From UBA8437 sp963580005 (GTDB taxonomy: Bacteria; Planctomycetota; Planctomycetia; Planctomycetales; Planctomycetaceae): a stretch of 11,968 bases of DNA. This document shows, piece by piece, positions 1-6,287 of the stretch. The position numbers and the translations under genes were made by a program. Location: the NCBI GenBank assembly GCA_963580005.1, contig CAUZJR010000126.1, positions 1-11,968 on the forward strand, read 5' to 3'. A model generated the notes under the pieces. The model saw only the letters and a program-made list of their open reading frames with translations. It searched no databases and was not told the origin of the DNA. Position 1 is the first letter of the stretch. Every line of letters starts with the position of its first letter.

Positions 1-218
1 TCCTTGTCTCCGGCAACCCGGCCGAAACCCAACATGTTGGACTGCCCCAACAGGATGTAGACCTGGACCGGTTTGGACAGATCCGCGGGCTTGCCGTCCG
101 GATCCGGCAATTGCCGGGCGGATTTCGCGTTGACCTTGTCGGCCGCCGACGCAATGGGTTCACCGCTCGCCAGTAGCACGATCCAGCACAGGGAAGTCAC
201 CAGTATTGGTTTGCTCAT
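1..218 (-). CDS. Sialate O-acetylesterase-like (SASA domain) protein, N-terminal part, cut by window edge
   Basis: Seventy-two complete codons read leftwards from an ATG at 218 to the window edge. The first ~25 residues look like a signal peptide: a hydrophobic stretch (ILVTSLCWIVLLA) ending in a probable cleavage site after ASA. After a proline-rich linker comes VYILLGQSNMLGFGRV; the GQSNM block, with serine at residue 60, is the catalytic serine motif that opens the SASA/CE6-type SGNH esterase domain. These enzymes remove acetyl groups from sialic acids or from plant and algal polysaccharides, and planctomycetes encode many of them. The rest of the domain, including the Asp/His of the catalytic triad, lies outside the window. 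An in-frame TGA at 240-242 and no other start codon between it and 218 fix the start; the ribosome-binding site is weak. The gene lies 345 bp downstream of a same-strand Asp-box protein, fitting a shared glycan role. Family call is firm; substrate (sialate or other acetylated sugar) is unknown. Confidence 0.85.
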   Translation of the reverse strand, partial: MSKPILVTSLCWIVLLASGEPIASAADKVNAKSARQLPDPDGKPADLSKPVQVYILLGQSNMLGFGRVAGDK

Positions 219-563
219 CGATGTGTGCTCATTTTCACTTCATGCCACCGGAACCCACTTCCAGCGGGCCGCTGCGAACCGGGAGTCCATGGCTCTTTGT
301 GCGTCGGCTGAACGAGTGGGCAGCACGCCCTGCGTTCGTTTCCCGAAAGCGTCACCGGGGGGCCACGTTGATTTCCGCTGCATTCTGGAGCTCACCGTCC
401 CAATTCGCAAGGATCCCCTGCGACAGCTGCGACGTCGGGACAGCCCCTGGATCAGTGATCCGCACAAGACGAACACACCATCAGACGAGGCGTCGCGGGG
501 TTGGTCACGGGACTCAATTAGCTCGGCGGCAAGGCTTTCCTGCGTCACGGGCTGCCGGTCTCA
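219..563. other. Intergenic gap between two minus-strand genes
   Basis: These 345 bp separate the stop of the Asp-box protein (564) from the start of the esterase (218). Open frames exist on both strands, but they read as arginine- and serine-rich compositional frames with no recognisable domain, signal peptide or good ribosome-binding site. A 13-bp palindrome is listed separately. I see no convincing terminator (no GC stem followed by a T-run) and no clear promoter, although the gap is long enough to hold a promoter for the esterase. Confidence 0.6.
449..461. repeat. 13-bp palindrome GGATCA-G-TGATCC
   Basis: A perfect inverted repeat with 6-bp arms around a single central base, in the non-coding gap about 230 bp upstream of the esterase start. 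The symmetry would suit a dimeric DNA-binding protein, but palindromes of this size also occur by chance. No second copy was noticed in the window. Confidence 0.3.
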
Positions 564-1787
564 TCAGTCTTTCGGTTCAACGGAGCTGAACCACGACAGC
601 GGGACCACTCGCAATCGCATCTCGTTGACCGTGCGTTTCAACGCACCGCCGACATAGCGATAACGCCGATGCGTGTAGACGAGGTAGGCCGATTCACCGA
701 TCACTCGAACCCGAGGGGCCCGGTTCATGTGGAACTCGGCGGCGAGCATCTCAGACTCCCTGGGAACCGCACGGGGTGTCTTGAGAAAGTCGGCACGATC
801 GCCGGCCGGAATCCGGGTGACTCGCTTTTGTCCGGGCGACATCGCCACAGTGCGGAAGTTCTTCCAGGTCGCGCCATGGTCTCGGGAGATCGCCGAGGTC
901 AATCTCGCACGGTAGTAACCGGTCTCAATCTCCCGCGTGCTGGCCTGGTTCCAAACACACAACAGTTCACCACTCACCGGCAACCGTTGCAGCGAGATCT
1001 CGGAGTTGCTGCTGAGCAGCCGGGTCAACTTCACCGGACTCCAGGTCCGGCCCCCGTCACGGCTCTCGCTGCGTGCGATCCGCTGAAACGATGTTCTCAT
1101 GAACATCAACAGCCGATTGTCGGAAGTCTCGACCACCGTGGGGACTTCGCAGCTTCCCTGCTGCCGCCCTCCGTTTTCCCAGACCCAGAGACTGTCGCGA
1201 GATTCTCGCCAACTCTGTCCCTGGTCATCCGAATAAAACGCCGTGCAGATTCCCAGGCCCCGGTCCATCGGTTGCGTCCGCCAGTACTCGTTGGGCAGGA
1301 CCAGGCGACCGTTCCGGGTCTGGATCAACCAGGTCGGGTTGGCCGGCGAGCGAGGCCAACTGACACGAATCGGAGGCAACCAGGTCTTTCCCTCGTCATG
1401 AGACCGGCTGAAAAACGTCCCGGCCCCCTCCCCCACTCCTCCGCCCTGCGACGGTGGGATCGTCTCGAACGTGACGGCGATCGCACCCGACTTCAGCCTC
1501 AACAGGCTCCACGGCCGAACGTTGCCCTTCATGATCACACGGCCCGCGGCATCCCGAAACGGCCCGACACGGGTCCAGGTCCGCCCCTTGTCGACCGACC
1601 CGATCATCTCGAGAGTCCGGTCGATCGCCAGCAATCGGCCTCCCTCGAGTAGCACCGGACCGACAAATCGAAAACCCACGGTGACCTCAAACGACTCACC
1701 GGCCATTGCCGGACACCCTGCCCCGACCCCTGCCCCGACCCCTGCCCTTGCCAGAAAGACACCGAACACCACGATCTGTCTCAACAC
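564..1787 (-). CDS. Secreted sialidase-like BNR/Asp-box protein, five Asp boxes
   Basis: A complete 407-residue protein, the usual size for a six-bladed sialidase-fold propeller. Residues 1-29 form a signal peptide with an unusual Gly/Val/Ala repeat core and a likely cleavage after AMA. Five Asp boxes (S-x-D-x-G-x-T/S-W) lie at 64-71, 129-136, 186-193, 242-249 and 301-308. The segment EVPTVVE (E214) followed by RLLMFMRT (R231) matches the conserved Glu and Arg region of BNR_2/GH33-like proteins. The canonical N-terminal RIP motif is not seen; FRFVGP (R40) sits at its place, so activity on sialic acid is plausible but unproven. The start is GTG, chosen because a GGGAG ribosome-binding site lies 6 nt upstream and the signal peptide begins right after it. 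An upstream ATG at 1800 is out of frame. The gene is divergent from a second Asp-box gene and lies upstream of the esterase on the same strand. Alternative: another exo-acting glycosidase or lyase on the same fold. Confidence 0.9.
   Translation of the reverse strand: MLRQIVVFGVFLARAGVGAGVGAGCPAMAGESFEVTVGFRFVGPVLLEGGRLLAIDRTLEMIGSVDKGRTWTRVGPFRDAAGRVIMKGNVRPWSLLRLKSGAIAVTFETIPPSQGGGVGEGAGTFFSRSHDEGKTWLPPIRVSWPRSPANPTWLIQTRNGRLVLPNEYWRTQPMDRGLGICTAFYSDDQGQSWRESRDSLWVWENGGRQQGSCEVPTVVETSDNRLLMFMRTSFQRIARSESRDGGRTWSPVKLTRLLSSNSEISLQRLPVSGELLCVWNQASTREIETGYYRARLTSAISRDHGATWKNFRTVAMSPGQKRVTRIPAGDRADFLKTPRAVPRESEMLAAEFHMNRAPRVRVIGESAYLVYTHRRYRYVGGALKRTVNEMRLRVVPLSWFSSVEPKD
1716..1747. repeat. 12-bp tandem repeat inside the signal-peptide coding region
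   Basis: Unit CCCTGCCCCGAC (plus strand) occurs at 1716-1727 and 1728-1739, followed by a partial copy CCCTGCCC at 1740-1747. On the minus strand it encodes a repeated Gly-Val-Gly-Ala in the hydrophobic core of the signal peptide. Because the unit is 12 bp, gain or loss of copies would keep the frame and only change signal-peptide length. Confidence 0.85.
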
Positions 1788-1793
1788 AATCGT

Positions 1794-1798
1794 CTCCC
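1794..1798 (-). promoter_or_regulatory. Ribosome-binding site GGGAG for the GTG-started Asp-box gene
   Basis: On the minus strand GGGAG lies 6 nt before the GTG at 1785-1787. This spacing supports the GTG as the real start, since no in-frame ATG suits. Confidence 0.6.
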
Positions 1799-1877
1799 AT
1801 CTGAACCACTCGCACCGCGGTCGTATCTTCCCTCGACCCCGCCGTCAACTCGTGGCCCCCGGAAAACAGCCGCTCTG

Positions 1878-1906
1878 TTGAACATCACAGGCTCCGGTCA
1901 TAGAGT
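1878..1906 (+). promoter_or_regulatory. Weak sigma70-like promoter candidate for the plus-strand gene cluster
   Basis: TTGAAC (1878-1883) and TAGAGT (1901-1906) each match four of six consensus positions and are separated by 17 bp. The site is in the divergent intergenic region, upstream of the ATG at 1959, where a promoter is needed. The match is weak and planctomycete promoters are poorly defined, so this is a guess. It is notable because the large inverted repeat overlaps it. Confidence 0.3.
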
Positions 1907-1930
1907 GCCACGCGACCGGAGGACCTGTGA
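1885..1930. promoter_or_regulatory. Large interrupted inverted repeat (operator or leader hairpin candidate)
   Basis: Left arm TCACAGG-CTCCGGTC (1885-1899) pairs with right arm GACCGGAG-GA-CCTGTGA (1914-1930). All 15 bases of the left arm are matched; the only flaw is a 2-nt bulge (GA, 1922-1923) in the right arm. The spacer is 14 nt (1900-1913). The element ends 28 nt before the ATG of the plus-strand Asp-box gene and 98 bp from the start of the divergent one. As DNA it could be an operator overlapping the candidate promoter; as RNA it would be a strong hairpin in the 5' leader. There is no T-run after it, so it is not a typical intrinsic terminator. Confidence 0.65.
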
Positions 1931-1958
1931 ATCCTCACGAACCTGGCGAGAACTGGCG

Positions 1959-3326
1959 ATGGACAACGTGAACGGCTGTTGGCTTCGATTTCTGCGTCCC
2001 GTTCTGCCGTGCCTGCTGACGGTCGGTGGCCTGGTCTGTCATCTTGGCACGACCGGTTGCCTGGCCGCCGATTCGCCAACGACGACCTGGGCCGAGGGGC
2101 ATCCCGAACTCCTGTCACTCTTCGGACGCCCTTTCTCTGCGGCGGGCATGAAACACCGCAAGAACCGCTTCCAGCCCTGGCCTTCACAGGAGATCTCCAC
2201 CCGGCTCGCCGCCTCACAACCCACACTCGTCCTCGGTCCCGAGAACCAGTTGATTGCGCATTGCTGGTCGAGCATCGCCAGATCGACTGACGGCGGGACC
2301 AGCTGGACGAGCCTGGGCTCACCGCCACGGGGATTGCGAACCCCGGCCGGGAGCAAGGTGCTCAACAACAGTTTCGACGGCTGTGGGATCACGGCACGAG
2401 GCACACTGCTGGCCCATCTCACCGTGCAGTACAACGACGGCGGCCCCTACGTGGGATACTCAGATCCCAGCTATCGTGCCGACCTCTATGTCACCCGGTC
2501 CACCGACAACGGCAAGACGTGGGACGCTCCGGTTCAACTCAACCGCGGTCCGCGGGAGAACGCAGGCGGCCATCGCTGTCGATTTGCGGCTCTCCCCGAC
2601 GGCAGCGTCGTACTGGCCATGGGAGCCTGGTTCCAGTCGCTCCGCGGACCGCTGCCCAAGTCGAAACAATTCGGACAGGCTTTTCTCTGGCGATCCACCG
2701 ACGACGGCAAGACTTGGCAGCGGGACTCTCGGTCCATGTGTCGGTACGGAGCCGAGCCCGACATCCTCGCCCTGCCCTCCGGTCGACTCCTGGCCACGGT
2801 TCGTTACCAGCGTCACAAGTTGCCCGGTGACCCCGATTCGCTGGCCGCTCCCCACCTGTTGCGTTCCGACAAGCCGCCTTTCACCAAGAGCAGACAAACC
2901 GGCAAGGGGTTGGTCGCCCGCAACACGGCCATCCTGCACTCCGACGACAGTGGCAAGACCTGGAGCACACCGCGACTTGTCACCGGATTCGACGAACAAA
3001 CGGCCTGCCTGGTGCAACTGCCCGACAAGACCATCCTGCTGGTTTTCGGACACAAGACCGACGGATCGGGACAACGGTTCATGGTCAGCCACGACGAGGG
3101 GCACAGTTGGAGTCGCACCATCTTTCAACTGGGCCACAATTGCCAATACGCCAGCACGGTCCTGCTGCCGGGCAACCGGCTGGTGACCGTGTCACACCGA
3201 ATCATCAAGGGGGTCGGCATTTTCCATGCCCGCCAATGGTCGCCACCGGGCAGGGAAGCAGCCCGAGGCAGCGGTTTCTGGGTTCCCAGACCGGCCGAAC
3301 CCCTGGGCATCACCAGGTCTCGATGA
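1959..3326 (+). CDS. Secreted sialidase-like BNR/Asp-box protein, five Asp boxes
   Basis: A complete protein of 455 residues. Residues 1-37 form a signal peptide (basic start, hydrophobic PVLPCLLTVGGLV, probable cleavage near CLAA-DSP). Five Asp boxes lie at 109-116, 181-188, 246-253, 328-335 and 377-384, giving a sialidase-fold beta-propeller. The segment AEPDILALPSGRLLATVR (E266, R282) corresponds to the conserved Glu/Arg blade of BNR_2 proteins. At the position where sialidases carry RIP, the sequence reads ASQPTLVLGPENQLIA with no arginine, so a true sialidase is doubtful. The ATG at 1959 is preferred. A TTG at 1878 would extend the frame by 27 charged residues in front of the signal peptide and run through the large inverted repeat. 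No strong ribosome-binding site is visible. This is the first gene of a plus-strand series; the next gene follows after 84 bp. It is only distantly similar to the divergent Asp-box protein and not a recent duplicate of it. Confidence 0.9.
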   Translation: MDNVNGCWLRFLRPVLPCLLTVGGLVCHLGTTGCLAADSPTTTWAEGHPELLSLFGRPFSAAGMKHRKNRFQPWPSQEISTRLAASQPTLVLGPENQLIAHCWSSIARSTDGGTSWTSLGSPPRGLRTPAGSKVLNNSFDGCGITARGTLLAHLTVQYNDGGPYVGYSDPSYRADLYVTRSTDNGKTWDAPVQLNRGPRENAGGHRCRFAALPDGSVVLAMGAWFQSLRGPLPKSKQFGQAFLWRSTDDGKTWQRDSRSMCRYGAEPDILALPSGRLLATVRYQRHKLPGDPDSLAAPHLLRSDKPPFTKSRQTGKGLVARNTAILHSDDSGKTWSTPRLVTGFDEQTACLVQLPDKTILLVFGHKTDGSGQRFMVSHDEGHSWSRTIFQLGHNCQYASTVLLPGNRLVTVSHRIIKGVGIFHARQWSPPGREAARGSGFWVPRPAEPLGITRSR

Positions 3327-3399
3327 CCCGGACCCGTGGAGGCTCTACCCGGCCACGAGGCCGCCATTTCCCCGCGCGGACGACGAATCGATAATCCAC

Positions 3400-3405
3400 A
3401 GGAAA
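3400..3405 (+). promoter_or_regulatory. Ribosome-binding site AGGAAA deciding the beta-helix start
   Basis: AGGAAA lies 5 nt before the ATG at 3411. It supports that start over an in-frame ATG at 3336, which would add 25 polar residues ahead of the signal sequence. Confidence 0.5.
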
Positions 3406-3410
3406 CACCC

Positions 3411-4463
3411 ATGAAGACCCGCACCAACCTCTGTACAAGCCACGACCACTGGTCACGACAGCCAGGTTTTCTGCTGCTGATCGCCATGGCCGCGATCACG
3501 CTGGTTGCGGCTCGTCGTCCGTCGGAATCCGCCGGTGCACCAGAGATCACCGGTCGGGTCGTGGTCGCACACAGCCCCACCGGTGACGACACAGCCGCGA
3601 TCCAGTCCGCAATCGACACGGTCGCCAGGACCGGCGGGGTGGTCTTCTTTCCGGCGGGTGTCTACCGGCACACGGGGCTCACCGGACGCGCCAACGTTCA
3701 TCTCAAGGGACTCCACGTCGGCAGTGTGAGACTGGATTACACGCCCAGCACCGGCAACGGCATCACGCTGGTGCCCGACCCAGACAACTTCATGGTCTCG
3801 GACCTGACACTGACCTCCAGTGGCCGCTCCACCGGTTGGGGGATCCGTGCCGAGGGGGGAGCCCAACGGTCGCTGAGACTCGAGCGGGTGAGTGTCAACG
3901 GGTTCACCAACGGGGTCTGGATCCCCAACGCGCTGGGCGTGTCGATTCGCGAGTGTCGGATCGGTCACACCTATCCGAACGACCCCAGGGGCATCGGGAT
4001 CCAGATCGGCGACGGTCGCCGCCTGGGTGGCAACGGGGTGACGATCGAAGACTGCTACTTCAGCAGCCTCGACAAGGGAATCGTCACCTACGCGCAGGCG
4101 TGCCTGGTCTCGCGGCCGATCATCGAACTGTGTCACACCGGCATCGAAACTCACGGCATGACCTCGGTCCTGGCCCCCTGGTACGACGGCTCAACCGACG
4201 TGGCACATGTCAGTGTCCAGCCCAACACCGTCGGAGGTGGCAGTTCCGGCACCGGCGTGTTGTTGCTGGGGTACGGCTCGAGTGGCTGGAACATGAAATA
4301 TGGCAGCAAGGCCGAACGGAACCGCTCGCTGATCCTTCCCGAGAGACTCGATTTCGATCCGGGTAAAGACACCAGCAGTCCTCGCGGTGTCACCTTCGGC
4401 CAGGTCGTGATCGACCGCGATGGAGTGATTCACGCCAGGGAATTCCGGAAACTGCCCGACTGA
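3411..4463 (+). CDS. Pectate-lyase-3-like right-handed beta-helix protein
   Basis: A complete protein of 350 residues. A hydrophobic segment at residues 19-34 (FLLLIAMAAITLVAA) serves as signal peptide or membrane anchor. Residues 58-86 read GDDTAAIQSAIDTVARTGG then VVFFPAGVYR: the N-terminal signature of Pectate_lyase_3/GH55-type parallel beta-helices, in which a helix caps the coil and the first strand follows. After this come coil-like turns rich in G, N, I and V (residues 95-290), as expected of a single-stranded beta-helix. Proteins of this family cleave or bind polysaccharides (pectin, glucans, alginates and others) and also include phage tailspikes. Catalytic residues cannot be assigned from the sequence alone, so lyase activity is not certain. 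The C-terminal 60 residues are less coil-like and end VTFGQVVIDRDGVIHAREFR, which could pack against the helix end. The gene sits 84 bp after the Asp-box gene and 122 bp before the propeller gene, probably in one transcript. Family call good, substrate unknown. Confidence 0.85.
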   Translation: MKTRTNLCTSHDHWSRQPGFLLLIAMAAITLVAARRPSESAGAPEITGRVVVAHSPTGDDTAAIQSAIDTVARTGGVVFFPAGVYRHTGLTGRANVHLKGLHVGSVRLDYTPSTGNGITLVPDPDNFMVSDLTLTSSGRSTGWGIRAEGGAQRSLRLERVSVNGFTNGVWIPNALGVSIRECRIGHTYPNDPRGIGIQIGDGRRLGGNGVTIEDCYFSSLDKGIVTYAQACLVSRPIIELCHTGIETHGMTSVLAPWYDGSTDVAHVSVQPNTVGGGSSGTGVLLLGYGSSGWNMKYGSKAERNRSLILPERLDFDPGKDTSSPRGVTFGQVVIDRDGVIHAREFRKLPD

Positions 4464-4516
4464 TCGCACACGACAGTCGGTGGGCCAGGTGGTGTCCAGG
4501 CCAACCGTGTCCCGAC

Positions 4517-4535
4517 CCGGCGGGTTGAACGCCGG
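4517..4535 (+). repeat. GC-rich hairpin between beta-helix and propeller genes
   Basis: CCGGCG (4517-4522) pairs perfectly with CGCCGG (4530-4535) around a 7-nt loop. No T-run follows directly, so it is at best a weak attenuator or an mRNA-processing or stability element within the presumed operon. Confidence 0.3.
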
Positions 4536-4571
4536 AGCCGGTGTGAGCAGACTGGGTCTTTCTGTGATCCT

Positions 4572-4577
4572 GAGGAG
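4572..4577 (+). promoter_or_regulatory. Ribosome-binding site GAGGAG for the propeller gene
   Basis: GAGGAG lies 8 nt before the ATG at 4586 and is the best Shine-Dalgarno match in the window. It fixes the start directly ahead of the signal peptide. Confidence 0.7.
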
Positions 4578-4585
4578 AACGACTC

Positions 4586-6196
4586 ATGTGCCTGCGGTTA
4601 ATCTGCCTGTCTTCGCTCCTGACCTGCCTTTGCTGCGGCCCGCTGCACGCCCAGGCTCTCAAGGCACCTCCCGGTGCGTTCAAGGATCTCGATGACGAGA
4701 TTCTCGGCGATGCACTGATCATTCGAGGCAAGCAGCTGTTCATCGATGATCACCTGATCGCGGAAATGCACGGTGTCCGCAAACAACTCAACCAACCCGT
4801 CAAGTACGGAAAGAACCCCGTTCTGAAGCGAGACAAGCCGTGGGAAGTGTCGGGGCCCGATTATGCGACGATCATCTACGATTCCGAAGAGAAACTGTTC
4901 AAGGTCTGGTACGAGAACTGGGACCAGAAAGAGCCATCGAGCACGTCTCTGCTGTATGCGACATCACTGAATGGTATCGATTGGCGGAAGGAACTCGTCG
5001 ACAAGGAGAAGCGGACCAACCTGGTTGCCCACCCGAACATCCCTGGCATCCAGGCAGAAGGCATCATGAAGGATCGCCTCGAAACCGACCCCGCCAAGCG
5101 CTACAAGATGCTGTTCAGCTGTCGGCCCGATGGGACGGAAAAGTCGCTGATGACCAGCGCCGCGTACTCCGCAGACGGGATTCACTGGACGGCGTATCCC
5201 AAGCTGCCGATCATCCCGTTCAGCGACACCCAGATTTGTCCGTTCTGGGACGCCAGGCATCAGCGATACGTGGCCATTCTCCGCTTCGGTCCCCCCAACA
5301 CGCGAATCGTCAGCCGCATCGAAAGCGAAGACTTTCTGTCGTGGTCGTCCAAGGTCACCGTCATGCGGCGGACCAGGATGGACCTCCCGCTGAACACCCA
5401 GGTCTATCAGACCGCGCCCTTTGCCTACGGCAACTATTACTTCGGAGTCATGGCCGCCTACCACAACGAATCACTCAAACCGATCACCAAGGAAGCCCCC
5501 TGGACCGACCGCAAGAACCTGCATCTGATCTACAGCCGCAACGGACTCACGTGGTCGCGAGTGGGGAAACACGGAGCGATCCCGGCTCGCGAATTGAACC
5601 AGGACAAGGACTGGAAACAAATCGCCCTCGACGCCGTGTTTCTCCCGTACGGCAAGAAGGACAAGCAATGGGACTGGGGAACCGTCTCACCGGTCTTCAC
5701 GCCCGAGCCGATTGTCGTGAAGGATGAGATCTGGTTTTACTACATCGGAATCGACGCGAAGAACTGGTGGACCTGGTCCGGCGACCCGCCCAAGCTTGAC
5801 CCGATGCCCAAGCACCCCAACCCCGGGATCGGCCTCGCCAAGTTGCGAATCGATGGTTTCGTATCCATCGATGCGGGGCCCGACGTGGGTACGCTCACAA
5901 CCAAGCCACTGGTGTTCCTGGGTGATACGATCGTCATCAACGCCAACGCACGAGGTGGTTCGCTTGTCGTCGAGGCTCTCGACACCAGGGGGAACGTCAT
6001 CCCGGGGTTCGCCCGTGGCGACTGCAAGCCGATCACGACCAACAGTGTCCGTCACGTCGTGAACTGGAAAGGCAGCCCCGACTGCCATCTCTTGCAAGGC
6101 CGCCCGATCAGGCTGCGGTTTCTGCTGAAGAAGACCAAGCTGTACGCCTTCGAGGCCAGGATTCGACGAAACCACTACCTGCAGTCGTACAAATGA
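4586..6196 (+). CDS. Secreted GH32/43-like five-bladed beta-propeller protein with C-terminal beta-sandwich
   Basis: A complete protein of 536 residues. Residues 1-24 form a cysteine-rich signal peptide with cleavage near HAQA. The mature part opens with the segment LFIDDHLIAE (residues 51-60) typical of a planctomycete family annotated as GH32-like or hypothetical. Repeating blade strands follow: ATIIYDSEEKLFKVWYE (94-110), SLLYATSLNGIDW (121-133), KDRLETDPAKRYKMLFS (162-178), SAAYSADGIHW (191-201) and LIYSRNGLTWSRV (314-326). The 'S-x-D/N-G-x-x-W' strands resemble degenerate Asp boxes, but the order fits the GH32/43/68 superfamily. D163 in MKD, ahead of the DP-x-x-RYKM block, is a candidate for the conserved Asp of that superfamily; this is inference. 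The last ~120 residues (DAGPDVGTLTTKPLVF onward) form the beta-sandwich usual in this family. A strong ribosome-binding site fixes the ATG. It lies between the beta-helix and GH123-like genes, probably co-transcribed. Substrate unknown. Confidence 0.85.
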   Translation: MCLRLICLSSLLTCLCCGPLHAQALKAPPGAFKDLDDEILGDALIIRGKQLFIDDHLIAEMHGVRKQLNQPVKYGKNPVLKRDKPWEVSGPDYATIIYDSEEKLFKVWYENWDQKEPSSTSLLYATSLNGIDWRKELVDKEKRTNLVAHPNIPGIQAEGIMKDRLETDPAKRYKMLFSCRPDGTEKSLMTSAAYSADGIHWTAYPKLPIIPFSDTQICPFWDARHQRYVAILRFGPPNTRIVSRIESEDFLSWSSKVTVMRRTRMDLPLNTQVYQTAPFAYGNYYFGVMAAYHNESLKPITKEAPWTDRKNLHLIYSRNGLTWSRVGKHGAIPARELNQDKDWKQIALDAVFLPYGKKDKQWDWGTVSPVFTPEPIVVKDEIWFYYIGIDAKNWWTWSGDPPKLDPMPKHPNPGIGLAKLRIDGFVSIDAGPDVGTLTTKPLVFLGDTIVINANARGGSLVVEALDTRGNVIPGFARGDCKPITTNSVRHVVNWKGSPDCHLLQGRPIRLRFLLKKTKLYAFEARIRRNHYLQSYK

Positions 6197-6274
6197 CTCG
6201 GCAAAGGGTGCATCGCCATGACCGGCGTCCGAGGTACGTCGAATGCCTGATGTGCGATCGCATCCGCCGGGAAG

Positions 6275-6279
6275 AAGGA
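6275..6279 (+). promoter_or_regulatory. Ribosome-binding site AAGGA for the GH123-like gene
   Basis: AAGGA lies 8 nt before the ATG at 6288 and 5 nt before an in-frame GTG at 6285. It rules against the ATG at 6243, which would add 15 residues ahead of the signal peptide. Confidence 0.5.
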
Positions 6280-6287
6280 ACCTTGTG

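Noticed and set aside
240..548. 102-codon minus-strand open frame in the same phase as the downstream esterase gene, separated from it by a single TGA
   Set aside because: The translation is arginine- and serine-rich with no domain, signal peptide or ribosome-binding site. The esterase's own signal peptide begins at 218, so a fusion broken by one stop is unlikely.
73..657. 194-codon plus-strand open frame across the left gap
   Set aside because: It overlaps the antisense of both the esterase start and the end of the Asp-box gene. Its sequence is low-complexity Ser/Arg/Pro with no family resemblance.
669..1652. 327-codon plus-strand open frame opposite the minus-strand Asp-box gene
   Set aside because: It lies entirely antisense to a gene with five clear Asp boxes and reads as Arg/Pro-rich compositional sequence, a normal effect of high GC.
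1885..1930. Reading the large inverted repeat as an intrinsic terminator
   Set aside because: No T-run follows on either strand, and it lies upstream of both divergent genes, where no transcript needs to end.
1878..1958. N-terminal extension of the plus-strand Asp-box protein from a TTG
   Set aside because: It would place 27 charged residues before a normal signal peptide and run through the large inverted repeat. No ribosome-binding site precedes the TTG.
6253..6262. 10-bp palindrome TGCGATCGCA upstream of the GH123-like gene
   Set aside because: A single copy containing GCGATCGC, a common palindrome in some genomes. Nothing ties it to regulation, and it does not extend further.
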